Shown piece after piece: positions 22,200-31,364 of a DNA stretch of 64,000 bases. The notes below the pieces were generated by a model. The model searched no databases. It had not been told where the DNA came from and was given only the letters and a program-made list of their open reading frames with translations. This DNA is from RPQJ01 sp963698735 (GTDB lineage: Bacteria; Pseudomonadota; Gammaproteobacteria; Steroidobacterales; Steroidobacteraceae), in the NCBI GenBank assembly GCA_963698735.1, contig CAVOSA010000021.1:1-64000 (forward strand), written 5' to 3'. Position 1 is the first letter of the stretch; the number at the start of each line of letters is the position of its first letter. Position numbers and translations under genes: made by a program.

Positions 22200-23570
22200 A
22201 TGACCCAGAACCTCCGGATCCGCTGCTTTCTCACCGCACGCGACACCGGTGCCCGCTTGACCGAACAGCCGGCGCTCCCTTCGCTGGCAGCCGAGGCCGG
22301 GCTGCCGACCGTGACGGTCGACACCGGCCGCAGGTTCCAGCAGATCGAGGGTTTCGGTGGTGCGTTCACCGAGTCCTCGGCGGTCAACTGGCTCGCGCTG
22401 GGCACTGCCCGCCGCCAGGAGGTGCTCGAGGCCTATTTCGATCCCGCTCGCGGACACGGGTATTCGCTGTGCCGCGTGCACATGGGCAGTTGCGATTTCG
22501 CGCTCGGCAACTACGCCCATGTCGAAGTCCCGGACGACATGGCGCTTGCGAGTTTCAGCATCGATCGCGACCGGCAGGCGCTGCTGCCCTTCATCCGCGC
22601 CGCGCAACGAGTGGCGGGTGCGCCGATCAAGCTGCTGGCCTCGCCGTGGAGCCCGCCGGGATGGATGAAGACCACGGGCCGGATGAACGACGGCGGCAAG
22701 TTGCGCCCGGAGTGCCGGCGCGCGTGGGCCCGCTGCTACGTCCGCTTCATCGAGTCCTACGAGGCCGAAGGCGTGCCGATCTGGGGCGTGTCGGTGCAGA
22801 ACGAACCGATGGCCACGCAGCGCTGGGACTCGTGCCTGTACACGGCCGAGGAGGAACGTGATTTCGTGCGCGATTTCCTCGGGCCGGAACTCGAAGCCGC
22901 AGGCCTTGGACGAGTGCGGATCGTGATCTGGGATCACAACCGCGACCTGATGGTTGAACGGGCGAATGCGGTGTATTCGGATCCCGTGGCCTCGCGCTAC
23001 GTCTGGGGCACGGGCTTCCACTGGTACGGCGAGGACTGCTTCGATCACGTGCAGCAGGTCCACGATGCCTGGCCCGACAAGCAACTGCTGTTTACGGAAG
23101 GCTGCCAGGAAGGCGGGCCGCACCACGGGTCCTGGGAACTGGGCGAGCGATACGCGCGCTCGATGATCAATGACCTGAACCGCTGGACGGTCGGCTGGAT
23201 CGACTGGAACCTGCTGCTGGACCACCAGGGCGGCCCGAACCACGTCGGCAACTTCTGCAGCGCACCCATCCACACGAACGCTGCGTCCGACGGATTCTCG
23301 CTGCAGAGCTCGTATTACTACATTGGTCATTTCGCCCGTTTCGTGCGGCCCGGCGCGCGCCGCGTGCTGTGCGCCGCATCCCGCCAGGACATCGAGGCGA
23401 CGGCATTCCGCAACGTCGATGGTTCGTCGGCAGTCGTGGTGATGAACCGCACCGGGCAATCGCAGCGCTTCGCGCTTCGTATCGACGATGCCACGAGCGC
23501 GACGGAACTGCCGCCGCGATCCATCGCGAGTTACCTCGTTCAGGACGGATCCGGAACCGCCCTGCCCTGA
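22200..23570 (+). CDS. GH30 glycoside hydrolase, apparently cytoplasmic
   Basis: The 456-residue enzyme is of the GH30 family, whose members include beta-1,6-glucanases and glucosylceramidase-like beta-glucosidases. The family opening FQQIEGFGGAFTESSAVNW is present. The acid/base Glu202 lies in WGVSVQNEP and the nucleophile Glu300 in LLFTEGCQE. A C-terminal beta-sandwich ends the chain. I see no signal peptide, although many GH30 enzymes are secreted, so it probably acts on imported oligosaccharides. Laminarin carries beta-1,6 branches, which makes debranching an attractive role beside the beta-1,3-glucanases downstream. It is monocistronic and convergent with the CBM lipoprotein gene. Confidence 0.88.
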   Translation: MTQNLRIRCFLTARDTGARLTEQPALPSLAAEAGLPTVTVDTGRRFQQIEGFGGAFTESSAVNWLALGTARRQEVLEAYFDPARGHGYSLCRVHMGSCDFALGNYAHVEVPDDMALASFSIDRDRQALLPFIRAAQRVAGAPIKLLASPWSPPGWMKTTGRMNDGGKLRPECRRAWARCYVRFIESYEAEGVPIWGVSVQNEPMATQRWDSCLYTAEEERDFVRDFLGPELEAAGLGRVRIVIWDHNRDLMVERANAVYSDPVASRYVWGTGFHWYGEDCFDHVQQVHDAWPDKQLLFTEGCQEGGPHHGSWELGERYARSMINDLNRWTVGWIDWNLLLDHQGGPNHVGNFCSAPIHTNAASDGFSLQSSYYYIGHFARFVRPGARRVLCAASRQDIEATAFRNVDGSSAVVVMNRTGQSQRFALRIDDATSATELPPRSIASYLVQDGSGTALP

Positions 23571-23584
23571 TGCCTCGAAGGCAC

Positions 23585-23601
23585 CAGGGCGGGCCGCCCT
23601 G
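23585..23601. terminator. Short GC palindrome between convergent genes
   Basis: CAGGGCGG-G-CCGCCCTG lies 15 bp after the GH30 stop and 16 bp before the stop of the opposing gene. Its position fits a bidirectional terminator, but no T-tract is present. Confidence 0.4.
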
Positions 23602-23616
23602 CGTCCGGATGCCGAC

Positions 23617-26600
23617 TCAGTTGAACGAGACTGGGCCGACGTTCAACCCGTTTGGATAGTTGCCACCCGCATCGCCGCCCGTGACGTACTGGACATTGGA
23701 GCCCAGCACCTGGATGTGCACCTCATTGACGCCAGCGGCGAGGGCCGCGGCGGCCGATGCGTAGGCGCAGGCGGTCTGCAAGGTGAACGAGCCGAGCGCC
23801 ACGGTGTAGTTCTGCACGCCGGGCGCGGCGACCGCAACGCTGCCTTTCAGCTCCGACGTGCATCCGGCGACCGCAGGTCCCTTCAGAATCAACGTCAGCG
23901 TGGGGCGCGTGTTCATCAACTCGTCATTGCCCCAGACCGCTATCTTCAGGTTCGTCTTGCCCGTGACGTCCGCTGTGCCGTTGCCGGGCGCCTTGACGAA
24001 TGCGCCGAAACCCCAGGGCCTGGCGCTCGTGTTGATGCCGTACCCGAAGTAGAAACTCGGGGTCGCATCGGCCGCAGCAAAGCCGTTCCACCAGTACTGG
24101 GTGGCGACACTGGTGTCGATGTAGGTGCCCGCATCGCCCCCTTCGGTGGATCTCCAGTTGACGGCATCCACCTGCGAGTAGTTGCTGGCGAAAACCAGCG
24201 ACGGGCTGCTGGTGCTGAACGCGGGGAACTTCAGTTCGTCGACGTACATGGTCGTATCGGCCGTGACGGAGCTGCGGCCATGCGGGAACAGCACGACCGT
24301 CGTGAAGGTGCCGGCATCCGGCATGACGAAGCTCAGGGTCTCCCAGCTGCCCGCGGTTGTCGTCGCCGCATCCTTCTCGGTTGCGGCGGGCCCACCGGTG
24401 CCGCCCTCGAACTTGAGCAGGAAGTTCGTGCCCACGGCTGGCGAGTACACGCGCATGGTGACGGTCTTGTCGGTCGCGGTGAGCACCACCGAACCACCGA
24501 GGCCGGTGATGGTCGTGCCGAAGTAATCACCGTCGCCCGCCTTCTTGACGAACTTCACCACCCTGTTGGCCGCATCGTTCGGATCGTCCACGATCGCCAC
24601 CGTGCCGCCGCCCTGGTTCTCGAACGGCCCGAAGCCGATGCCCGCTTCGGAGAAGTCGACACAGGCGGTGCCGGTACAGGTCCCGGTACTGCCGGAGCCA
24701 GGTCCGGTGCTGGCCGCGGGGAACTTGAGTTCGTCGATGTACATCGTCTTGTCGGCCGCGACCGCACTTCTGCCGTTCGGGAAGATGACGACCGTGGCGT
24801 ACGTTCCGGCTGCGCCGGCCGACAGGTCGAACGACAGGGTTTCCCAGGCCCCCGCCACGGTCGTGACCATGTCCTTTTCAACGACGGCCCCGCCCGGCCC
24901 CCCTTCCAGCTTGAGCAGGAAGTTCGTGCCCACTGCGGGCGAGAACACGCGCAGCGTGACGATCTTGTCCGTGGCCGCGAGCGTCGCCGGGCCAGCGAGG
25001 CCCGTGATCGTGGTGCCGAAGTAGTCGCCGTCGCCCGCCTTCTTGACGAACTTCACCACACTGTTGGCGGCATCGTTCGGATCGTTGGCAATCGCCACGG
25101 TGCCGCCGCCCTGGTTCTCGAACGGCCCGAAGCCGACGCCGGCCGCGGAGAAGTCGGTGCAGTTGGGCGCCGTGCAGGTCCCGGTGCTGCCGGAGCCCGG
25201 GCCTGCGCTGACCGCCGTGTACTTCAACTCGTCGAAGTAGAAAGTCAGGTTGCTGGCCGGCGGCGCGGTGGTCGAGAACACCGGGAACAGGCTCACCTTG
25301 TTGTAGGTGTTCGCCGGGTTGTAGACCCCGTTGACCGGCGTCGCAAAGTCGAACGACAGCGTCTCCCACTCGTTCGCCCTGGTGGTCAGGGCGTCCTTCT
25401 CCAGGTAGATGGCGTTGTTCGCGGCGTCTTCCAGCTTCAGGCGAACCGACAAGCCGGCCGCCGGCGCGTAGACGCGCAGCGTCACCACCTTGTTCGTCGA
25501 GAGGTCGAACTTCGGCACCGACTTGTCCGCGTCGACGGTGTAGATCGTGGCACCGGCCCACGGCTGGCCGGTCGGGCCCTTGACGAACTTCGCCACCTTG
25601 TTGGTCGCATCGACCGGGTCGTCCGCCTGCGCGGCCGACACCAGGCCCTCGAACGGCTCGTACTTGACGCTGGCGCTCGAGAAGTCGATGCACGGTGCGC
25701 TGCAGGTCCCGGTGTTGCCAGAGCCTGCGCTGCCGCTAGCAACGAACTTCATGTCATCGAAGTGGTACGTGCCGGCACCGCCCGCGGCCCCGGTCTTGCC
25801 GAAGTCGAAGAAGATCGTGACCTTGTTGTAGGTGTAGGCCAGGTTCAAAGCGGGAGTGCCGCTGACCTGGTTGGCAAAGTCGAAGGTCAACGTCTCCCAG
25901 GTATTGACCGTGGTGGTGAACGCCTCGGTCTCGACCGAACGGGTCGGATCCGCCGCGTCTTCCACCTTGAGCCGCACCGGGATACCGGCCTTCGGCGAGT
26001 ACACGCGCACCGTCATCCTGGTGCTGGTCGCCGTGAACCCGATCCTGCCGACCGAGTTGTTGGCTCCGGTCGACACCGTCGTGCCGGCATACAACTCAGC
26101 GGTCGCCGACTTCACCACCTTCGCTGCCGTGTTGCTGCCGCCGGCCGGGTCGGGTACCAGCGTCGAATCCTCGGCGCCGGCGAAGCCCGTCAACGTGTAG
26201 GTGACGCCAAGCCGTATCGAAGGTGATGTCGCTGAACCCGCCGCCAATGGGTGTGGCGCTGACGGTAACTGCGGCCGTGCCGGTCTTGCCCGACGCGGTA
26301 TGCGTGGCCGTGATCGTCGCGGATCCCAAGGCGACTGCGGTCACCACGCCCGTGGCGCCGATCGTCGCGACTGCCGGGTTCGAAGAGACGAAGGTGGACC
26401 CGCTGGTGACAGGACCGGTCGTCAAATTGTTGTACGTCGCAGTGACGGTCAGCGCCTGGGTGGCGCCCACGGCCAGGGTATTCGTCGCAGGAGTCACCGC
26501 GATCGAGAGCACGCGCAACGGGGATACCGTGACTGCCGTCGTGGCTGTCTTGCCGGATGCGGTATGCGTTGCCGTGATCGTCGCGTTGCCGGCGGCGACG

Positions 26601-26884
26601 GCAGTCACGTACCCCGTGCTGGCATCGACTTTCGCGATGGCCGGTGCCGATGAAACGAAGGTCGACCCGAAGTTGACGACGAAGGTCGAGTCATCGCTGA
26701 AGGTTCCGGTGACTGTCAGCGCCTGTACGCCGCCGATCTCCAGGCTCACCGGATTGGGCGTGACCGCAATGGAGGTCACATCCTGAACCTTGGGTGAGTT
26801 CGGATCCGAAGGCTGACACCCCACGAGGACCAGGCCCAGGCAGGCGGCAAGGGCGAGCAGAGAGATCTGCTTGAGGAATGTCAT
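23617..26884 (-). pseudogene. Lipoprotein with two Ig-like and several carbohydrate-binding modules, frameshifted
   Basis: The gene encodes a surface lipoprotein (lipobox LVLVGC near residue 22). Two bacterial Ig-like (BIG_2) domains follow at about residues 35-215. Then come four or five jelly-roll carbohydrate-binding-like modules marked by WETLSFDF and FDELKF/FDDMKF, and a C-terminal module. There is no catalytic domain, so it probably captures glucan at the surface. The frame changes once, near 26209, where an extra base in a CCAAG context separates FSDITFDTA from GVTYTLTG. The paralogous module in the gene at 36661 reads straight through the same place. Joined, the protein is about 1088 residues. 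The rest is intact, so this may be a consensus error rather than true loss. It has its own LacI-type site upstream. Confidence 0.8.
25217..25723 (-). repeat. 507-bp module shared with the GH17-CBM gene (copy 1)
   Basis: This stretch encodes a complete carbohydrate-binding-like module. It is about 98% identical at nucleotide level to 37334-37840 in the neighbouring gene, in the same orientation and at a constant offset of 12117 bp. Flanking modules are much less alike, so the block looks recently copied or kept alike by gene conversion. Confidence 0.9.
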
Positions 26885-26964
26885 GTGGCGTCTCCCGCTA
26901 CGGTATCCGATGCAAAAATGAGGGAGGCGCCCCTGGTGCGACTGGCGCGGGAAAGCTCCCTTCC

Positions 26965-26976
26965 GAAAGCGCTTTC
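26965..26976. promoter_or_regulatory. LacI-family operator upstream of CBM lipoprotein
   Basis: GAAAGCGCTTTC is a perfect 12-bp palindrome with the central CG typical of LacI/GalR sites. It lies 81 bp upstream of the lipoprotein start and past the end of the GH17 gene. The same core recurs at 40504 and 41871, making it the likely target of the LacI protein encoded at 40659. Confidence 0.8.
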
Positions 26977-27056
26977 AAGGCCGAATCTACACAGCACGCG
27001 CCGCCCATGTCAATCAAGCAGGCATGGCAATATTTTGCTGCAAAGCGGCAACCGCA

Positions 27057-28010
27057 CTACGCAGTCCGCCGGTGCCGCAGCAGTTCCGGATAGCGCGACT
27101 GCATGACCTGCTTGGGCTCCCGATCCACCGTGAACAGGCCCCAGTGCTTTTCGGGCTCCATGGGGTCAGGCGAGCCCTTCCATGGCTCATCGAAGGCTTC
27201 GAAGACGAATGTCAGGATGCCCTCGCGGCCTGTCCAGTCCATCAAGTCCGCGTAATAGATCGCCTGCAGGTCCTCGGACGTGTTCTCGGGGCAGATGCCG
27301 CGGCCGTTGGAATTCGTGGCCCAGCCAGCCTCCGAGATAACCACCGGCTTGTCCGGGTACAGTCTGGCGACGCTGTGGTAGTTGTCCTTGGAGTAATGCA
27401 GCGCGTCGTGCACGTGCTTGTACTCCCACACCGGATACGTGTGCAGCGAGATGAAATCCAGCTCGCGCACCAGGGGACGCAACTTTTCCTGCCACGGGAC
27501 ATAGTTTTCGCAGAAGGTCACGGGTTGCGGGACCTCGCGCTTCACGCGGCGGACGAGTTCGATCATCCGCTCGACCGGCACGAAGTGGTCGGTCCAGTCG
27601 ACCGTGGCTTCGTTCCCCACGGCCACCGAGAACACGATGTCGTCGTGGAGCCGCGCGAGATCGATGAGCCGTTCCACCTCGGCGTCGTTTTCGGCGACGT
27701 TGGCTTCCAGCTGCGCTTCGCTGCAGGTGGCGCCCCAGGGGCAGCCGAAGTTGTTCATCTCGGCCGCGAGGTGGGCGCCGAGCATGACCTTGAAATCGAG
27801 GCGGTCGCGCCGGATCACGTCGAGCACGCGCTCGGCGTGCAGGCTGCAGTCGTACAGGCGGAGCAGCCGCCAGTTCTTCTGCAGGATCAGGAGATCCTCG
27901 CGGATCTCTGCAACCGACGGATAGATCTTCTCGGCCGGGCTCTGGCCGCGTCGGTAGCCGGAGTAGCAGATGGCGTTGCCGGTCGGGAGTTTGAGCATGT
28001 GAGTTCGCAT
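27057..28010 (-). CDS. GH17 beta-1,3-glucan hydrolase or transglycosylase, leaderless
   Basis: The 317-residue TIM-barrel enzyme has the GH17 acid/base Glu134 in SVAVGNEATVDW and the nucleophile Glu227 in PVVISEAGW. These enzymes cut or rearrange beta-1,3-glucan chains. No signal peptide is present, so it acts in the cytoplasm, probably on imported laminari-oligosaccharides. The ATG at 28010 lies 5 bp after the stop of the transporter-GH17 fusion; the frame is open a little further upstream, but that part overlaps the preceding gene. It is the last gene of the operon that starts near 40317. Confidence 0.88.
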   Translation of the reverse strand: MRTHMLKLPTGNAICYSGYRRGQSPAEKIYPSVAEIREDLLILQKNWRLLRLYDCSLHAERVLDVIRRDRLDFKVMLGAHLAAEMNNFGCPWGATCSEAQLEANVAENDAEVERLIDLARLHDDIVFSVAVGNEATVDWTDHFVPVERMIELVRRVKREVPQPVTFCENYVPWQEKLRPLVRELDFISLHTYPVWEYKHVHDALHYSKDNYHSVARLYPDKPVVISEAGWATNSNGRGICPENTSEDLQAIYYADLMDWTGREGILTFVFEAFDEPWKGSPDPMEPEKHWGLFTVDREPKQVMQSRYPELLRHRRTA

Positions 28011-28015
28011 GCCGG

Positions 28016-30430
28016 TCACACGTACTTCGGCATGCCGTGCTTGTCCCACAGCCCCCAGTACGCTCCGACGTCGCCCTCGAGGCCGACTTTCCAGGCTTCG
28101 TCGAACGCGGCGAAGTAGAAAACCTCGACGCCGTCCTGGCGTGCCCAGCGGCAGGTGTCGATGAAGTAGCGCATGGCGCCCTCCACCGACGGCACGGCCC
28201 CGTGGAATGCCGTGCCGGTGTGCGGCCAGCCAGTCTCACTGATGATGACCTTCTTGCCGCCGGCCACCGCGACGGTACGCTGGTACATGCTCTGCATGTA
28301 GGCGATCGCCTGGTCACGCGCGCAGCCTTCCCAGAACGGGTAGCAGTTGGTCAGCACGACGTCGCAGGCCGCCGTGATCCGCGGGTGACGTTCGAACAGG
28401 TAGTACGCGTCGACGTACCCGACCGGCACGCCGGGCGGCACTGCCTGCTTGACGCGCTGTATGTAGCCGAGCAGCTCGTCCTCGGTCATGTCCTCGCGCA
28501 GCAGGACCTCGTTGCCCACCGCCAGGATGTCGACGTGCCCTGCCCTCGCGAGCTCGATCGCGCCGGCGATCTCGCGCTCGTTGATCTCGCGGTCGGTGCC
28601 GAGCCAGGCGCCGACCAGCGTCTTCATGCCGAGCTCGTGCGCAATGCGGGGCGTGCGTTCATGCCCGTCCGTGCAGGAGAAGCTGCGCACCCAGCCTGTG
28701 TACGGCCGGATGATTCCCAACCGCGCGCGTATCTGCGCCTCGTCCACCAGCGAACCGGGCGACTGGCCCTCGAGGTACGGGCTGAAACACAAGCCGTGCA
28801 CGCCGGAGTGCAGTGCTTCGGCGAACTCACCCGCCAGATCGGCGAGTTCCTGGGACGAGAGTGCCGCCGGCACCTGGGCTGCGCCACTCGCGTATGCCCC
28901 CGCCAGCGCAGGAATCCGCGGCGCCGATGGCGCGCCCCTGCGCGAGGCGGGTGGTGCTGAATCCGTCGCATCCGCAGCGGAGCGGCCCGTCACGACCTCA
29001 GGGTGCTCGGCGATCGCAGTGGCCGGCAGGGCCGTCGGCAGCACCGGCGTCGCCGGCATGACTCCCTCGACCGGCTCGGGCCCGCGCCGCGCCTCGAGGT
29101 CGGCCGACATGCGCTTCACGGTCTCCTCGTCGATCTCGTAGAACCACAACGCCGCGACGGCCGCGATCGCCGCGATCGCCGGGATCACACTCATCATCAT
29201 GACGATGCCGTGAATGGTACGAGGGCTCTGCGCGACGTTCGGCAGGTAACCGAAGTAGGCGAGCAGCCAGCCGGCACCCGCGCCGCCGATGGCCCAGCCG
29301 AACTTCTGCGCGAAGGACGCGGCCGAGAACACCAGTCCGGTGGCACGGCGGCCGTACTTCCATTCGGAGTAGTCGGCCGTATCGGCGTACATCGCCCAGA
29401 CCAGCGGCGCCGTCGGCGCGGCACAGAAATTGATGATCGTGTTGGCCGCCCACACCAGCTTGATGTTCTCGGGCGGGACGAAATAGAAGCCGATGGTCAA
29501 CAGTGCCGTCACCGACATCGAGACCAGGTAGAAGTTGCGCTTGCCGAAGCGCTTGGCCAGCGGCGATGTCGCCATGACACCGAGAATGAACGCGACCGCC
29601 CCGGTGGTCATCACCGGACCGAAGTATCCGCCGCCGTTCGGCACCACGTAGTCGAAGTAATAGATGGTGACGGTATTGCGGATGTTTCCGAAAGTCAGCG
29701 CCGCGATACCGACGCCGCACAGCACGACCCATGGCCGGTTGCGGATCAGGTTCCTGAGGTCGGTCGCGAGCGACGTCTCCTGCTTCGGCGGCGGCTGCAC
29801 CCGCTCCTTCGTCATGGCGAACGTCGCGAAGTACAGCAGCACGGCAAAGACCGAATAGACAACCATCGTCATCTGCCAGCCGTACGGCGACGTGTCGCTG
29901 CCACCGAAGTACCGCACCAGCGGCATCGCCGTGTTGACGATGATGAACACCGGTATCAGCGCCATCACGAAGCGGTAGGACGTGACGCTCGTACGCTCCT
30001 TGGAGTCCGGGGTCAGCACGCCGAGCAGCGCCGAGTACGGGATGTTGATGGCCGAGTACGCGAACATCATCAGCATCAGGGTGACGTAGGCGTAGACGAT
30101 TCGTGCCGTGCCGCCGAAACTCGGCGCCGAGAACGCGAGGACGGCGGTCACCGCCATCGGGATGGCCATCCACACCAGGTACGGCCGGAAGTGTCCCCAG
30201 CGGGTCTCGGTGCGGTCGGCGATGGTGCCGATGATCGGGTCGAAGAACGCATCGGCGATGCGGGTCACCAGCATCATCGTGCCCATCGTGGCCGCACCGA
30301 GCAGGAACACGTCCGTATAGAACTTCGCCATGAAGATCGCGAACATCTGCCAGAACATGTTCGACGCGAGGTCGCCGAGCCCGTAGCCGAATTTCTCGGT
30401 CACGGAAAGCTTGTGGTTTTCAGTTGTCAT
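28016..30430 (-). CDS. GPH-type sugar symporter fused to a cytoplasmic GH17 domain
   Basis: The 804-residue protein starts with a twelve-helix glycoside-pentoside-hexuronide:cation symporter of the MelB type (residues about 1-440). It shows FFDPIIGTIADRT, INIPYSALLGVLT and ADYSEWKYGRRATGLVFS. A Pro/Ala-rich linker (445-530) leads to a complete GH17 domain (540-804) with acid/base Glu641 (ILAVGNEVL) and nucleophile Glu732 (VIISETGW). With an even helix number and cytoplasmic ends, the GH17 part faces the cytoplasm. The protein could thus hydrolyse or transfer beta-1,3-oligosaccharides as they emerge from the transporter. Both halves keep their key residues, and no frame change or internal start suggests an artefact. 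The following GH17 gene is a separate paralogue. Confidence 0.9.
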   Translation of the reverse strand: MTTENHKLSVTEKFGYGLGDLASNMFWQMFAIFMAKFYTDVFLLGAATMGTMMLVTRIADAFFDPIIGTIADRTETRWGHFRPYLVWMAIPMAVTAVLAFSAPSFGGTARIVYAYVTLMLMMFAYSAINIPYSALLGVLTPDSKERTSVTSYRFVMALIPVFIIVNTAMPLVRYFGGSDTSPYGWQMTMVVYSVFAVLLYFATFAMTKERVQPPPKQETSLATDLRNLIRNRPWVVLCGVGIAALTFGNIRNTVTIYYFDYVVPNGGGYFGPVMTTGAVAFILGVMATSPLAKRFGKRNFYLVSMSVTALLTIGFYFVPPENIKLVWAANTIINFCAAPTAPLVWAMYADTADYSEWKYGRRATGLVFSAASFAQKFGWAIGGAGAGWLLAYFGYLPNVAQSPRTIHGIVMMMSVIPAIAAIAAVAALWFYEIDEETVKRMSADLEARRGPEPVEGVMPATPVLPTALPATAIAEHPEVVTGRSAADATDSAPPASRRGAPSAPRIPALAGAYASGAAQVPAALSSQELADLAGEFAEALHSGVHGLCFSPYLEGQSPGSLVDEAQIRARLGIIRPYTGWVRSFSCTDGHERTPRIAHELGMKTLVGAWLGTDREINEREIAGAIELARAGHVDILAVGNEVLLREDMTEDELLGYIQRVKQAVPPGVPVGYVDAYYLFERHPRITAACDVVLTNCYPFWEGCARDQAIAYMQSMYQRTVAVAGGKKVIISETGWPHTGTAFHGAVPSVEGAMRYFIDTCRWARQDGVEVFYFAAFDEAWKVGLEGDVGAYWGLWDKHGMPKYV

Positions 30431-30467
30431 GGTCCCCCCCCGAGGCGCCGTACGCGACGCATCGTCT

Positions 30468-31364
30468 TCAGCGCTTCTTCTGATATGGCAGCCGGCCCTT
30501 GCCGCGCGGCACGGGCTCGCCGTAACCGCCCACGCGGTCGTAGACGCGCACGTAGTCGACGACCAGTTCCGCGGGGAACTGCGTCACTGGATTCGGCACG
30601 CCCGGAAAATTGCCGCCGACGGCGACGTTCATCACGATGTAGAACGGCTGGTCGAACGGCGCAGGCCACGGATTCAAGTCCGCACTGCTCCGCGCGACGA
30701 TCCCCTTGCCGCCGCGCAGCGTGCTGCAGCTCCACCAGAAGGTCTGCGTCGCCCAGACCTCGCCGTCCACCGACCAGCGGATCTCGCCCGGCTCCCACTC
30801 CACGGCATAGACGTGGAACTCCCCCACCGACTGTCCGGGCGGGAACTGGTGCACATGCGTGACGAGTTCGCGCTTCGGGAAAGTCGACCCGAAATGAACC
30901 GTGCCGAGGTACTGGTGCGGCTTCTCGCCGACGATTTCCATTACGTCGATTTCGCCGGAAGCCGCCCAGCCGCCGTACTTGTCGTCCTGCGGCAGCAGCC
31001 AGATCGCGGGCCACAGGCCCTTGCCATGCGGCACCCTGGCGCGGAATTCGAACTTGCCGTAGCGTTTGCTGAACAGCGGCGTACCGTCGCGTTTGCGCGT
31101 CCTGATCCGCGCCGACGTATAGCCGCAACCGTGCAGCGGCTCCTTCAAGGCGCGGATGTACAGCAGGCTGTCACGGACGGAGACGTTGTCCGGCTCACGC
31201 GTGTAGTACTGCAGTTCCTCGTTGCCCCACCCGGGCACCCACTGGTGGTTCTTGTAGTCGAAGAAGCCGTTGCCGAGTTCGAAGTCCCACTTCGTCGCGT
31301 CGAGCTGACCACCGTCGAACTCGTCGCTCCAGACGAGCTTCCATCGCCTGCTCGCGCCTTTCAT
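30468..31364 (-). CDS. GH16 endo-beta-1,3-glucanase without leader
   Basis: The 298-residue jelly-roll enzyme has the laminarinase-type GH16 motif GEIDVMEIV, with nucleophile Glu138, Asp140 and acid/base Glu143. It also shows LVWSDEFDG near the start and FYIVMNVAVGGNFPG. GH16 laminarinases are usually secreted, but this one has no signal peptide from the ATG at 31364. That ATG overlaps the GH1 stop by four bases (ATGA), which strongly supports the start. It probably trims longer imported laminari-oligosaccharides in the cytoplasm. Confidence 0.9.
   Translation of the reverse strand: MKGASRRWKLVWSDEFDGGQLDATKWDFELGNGFFDYKNHQWVPGWGNEELQYYTREPDNVSVRDSLLYIRALKEPLHGCGYTSARIRTRKRDGTPLFSKRYGKFEFRARVPHGKGLWPAIWLLPQDDKYGGWAASGEIDVMEIVGEKPHQYLGTVHFGSTFPKRELVTHVHQFPPGQSVGEFHVYAVEWEPGEIRWSVDGEVWATQTFWWSCSTLRGGKGIVARSSADLNPWPAPFDQPFYIVMNVAVGGNFPGVPNPVTQFPAELVVDYVRVYDRVGGYGEPVPRGKGRLPYQKKR

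Noticed and set aside
23488..26226. 912-codon plus-strand open frame opposite the CBM lipoprotein
   Set aside because: It is a shadow frame over repeated modules; its repeats simply reflect those of the real gene.
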